NCBI GenBank assembly: GCA_023266245.1
Contig: JAHFRO010000028.1
Coordinates: forward strand, 12,500 to 25,907
From: Betaproteobacteria bacterium
GTDB taxonomy: Bacteria; Pseudomonadota; Gammaproteobacteria; Burkholderiales; SG8-41
DNA: 13,408 bases
Direction: 5' to 3'
Positions 13,176 through 13,408 of the stretch are shown here, piece after piece. The position numbers and the translations under genes are program-made. Every line of letters starts with the position of its first letter. Position 1 is the first letter of the stretch. The notes under the pieces were generated by a model. The model saw only the letters and a list, made by a program, of their open reading frames with translations. It did not search any database and was not told the origin of the DNA.

Positions 13176-13247
13176 AACTGTCGTTTCTTCGATTTTTGAG
13201 ATGGGTTTTAGCTAAGCGCGGCGGCCGTTTCCCGCGCGGTAACGGTT

Positions 13248-13266
13248 GGCGCCTAGAATAGGCGTC
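13248..13266 (+). promoter_or_regulatory. Palindrome and -10-like box abutting the ABC ATPase start
   Basis: ggcgccta (13248-13255) and taggcgtc (13259-13266) form an 8-bp inverted repeat with one mismatch. It ends on the base before the ATG. TAGAAT (13254-13259, 5 of 6 to the -10 consensus) lies within it, which would place transcription start at or next to the ATG. No -35 or Shine-Dalgarno is visible, so operator and leaderless-promoter readings are both possible. Confidence 0.33.
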
Positions 13267-13408
13267 ATGCTAGCGATTCGAGGACTCTCCAAGTCGTACG
13301 GCGGCGCCCGGCGCCGCGAGATCCTGCGCGACATTCAGTTTGACCTTGCGCCCGGAGAATACGTCGCCATCATGGGCGAATCCGGGGTCGGCAAGTCCAC
13401 CCTGCTTA
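13267..13408 (+). CDS. ABC transporter ATP-binding protein (N-terminal part, cut by window end)
   Basis: The 47 visible codons read as the start of an ABC ATPase: aromatic A-loop Tyr11 in LSKSYGG, then LRDIQFDLAPGEYVAIMG and the Walker A motif GESGVGKST at 37-45. The short distance to Walker A and the GESGVGKST form resemble the MacB/LolD/FtsE branch, which drives extracellular or lipoprotein export, but the fragment is too short to decide. The rest, including Walker B and the signature motif, lies beyond the window. The start has no Shine-Dalgarno and sits directly against a palindrome. Confidence 0.85.
   Translation, partial: MLAIRGLSKSYGGARRREILRDIQFDLAPGEYVAIMGESGVGKSTLL

Overview
The window looks like chromosome from a GC-rich betaproteobacterium. 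The clues are the order yciO / M50 protease / trpS, a 400-residue TrpS with the large insert common in that group, two orphan Bug/TctC-type binding proteins (very abundant in Burkholderiales and relatives), and an alpha/beta hydrolase-OsmC fusion. No transposase, integrase, tRNA, rRNA or CRISPR array was found. Most genes are housekeeping or common accessory genes. The unusual material lies in the intergenic DNA and in a few protein architectures.

Layout. Positions 1-124 have no gene but can fold into a compact four-way junction. Positions 143-3113 hold a leftward cluster read in the order PHP remnant, yciO, site-2 protease, trpS, closed by a hairpin over the trpS stop codon. The PHP-domain phosphoesterase (rnm/yciV family) that usually heads this cluster survives only as about 43 C-terminal codons. 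Positions 3104-4630 run rightward: a possible 17-codon leader ORF, a secreted DUF1223 protein and a four-helix membrane protein built from a tandem duplication. An HNH nuclease (4712-5326, minus) converges on that membrane protein and diverges from an RhlE-type DEAD-box helicase (about 5531-6994). The helicase is followed on the same strand by a TauE/SafE-type exporter and a protein with four rhodanese domains (7076-9547), a plausible sulfur-handling pair. Two paralogous periplasmic binding proteins (9557-11595, minus) converge on the rhodanese gene. A divergent hydrolase-OsmC fusion (11761-12996) follows, and the window ends inside an ABC transporter ATPase.

The main cross-cutting signal is in the gaps. 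Four intergenic regions each hold a palindrome whose two arms are tandem short units: 7 bp at 2837-2922 and 4632-4695, and 9-10 bp at 7831-7930 and 13033-13129. A 10-bp triple repeat lies at 13146-13172. The unit sequences differ between sites but the design is the same. Two of these palindromes abut start codons that lack a recognisable ribosome binding site (yciO and the rhodanese gene). I found no obvious defence system or mobile element.
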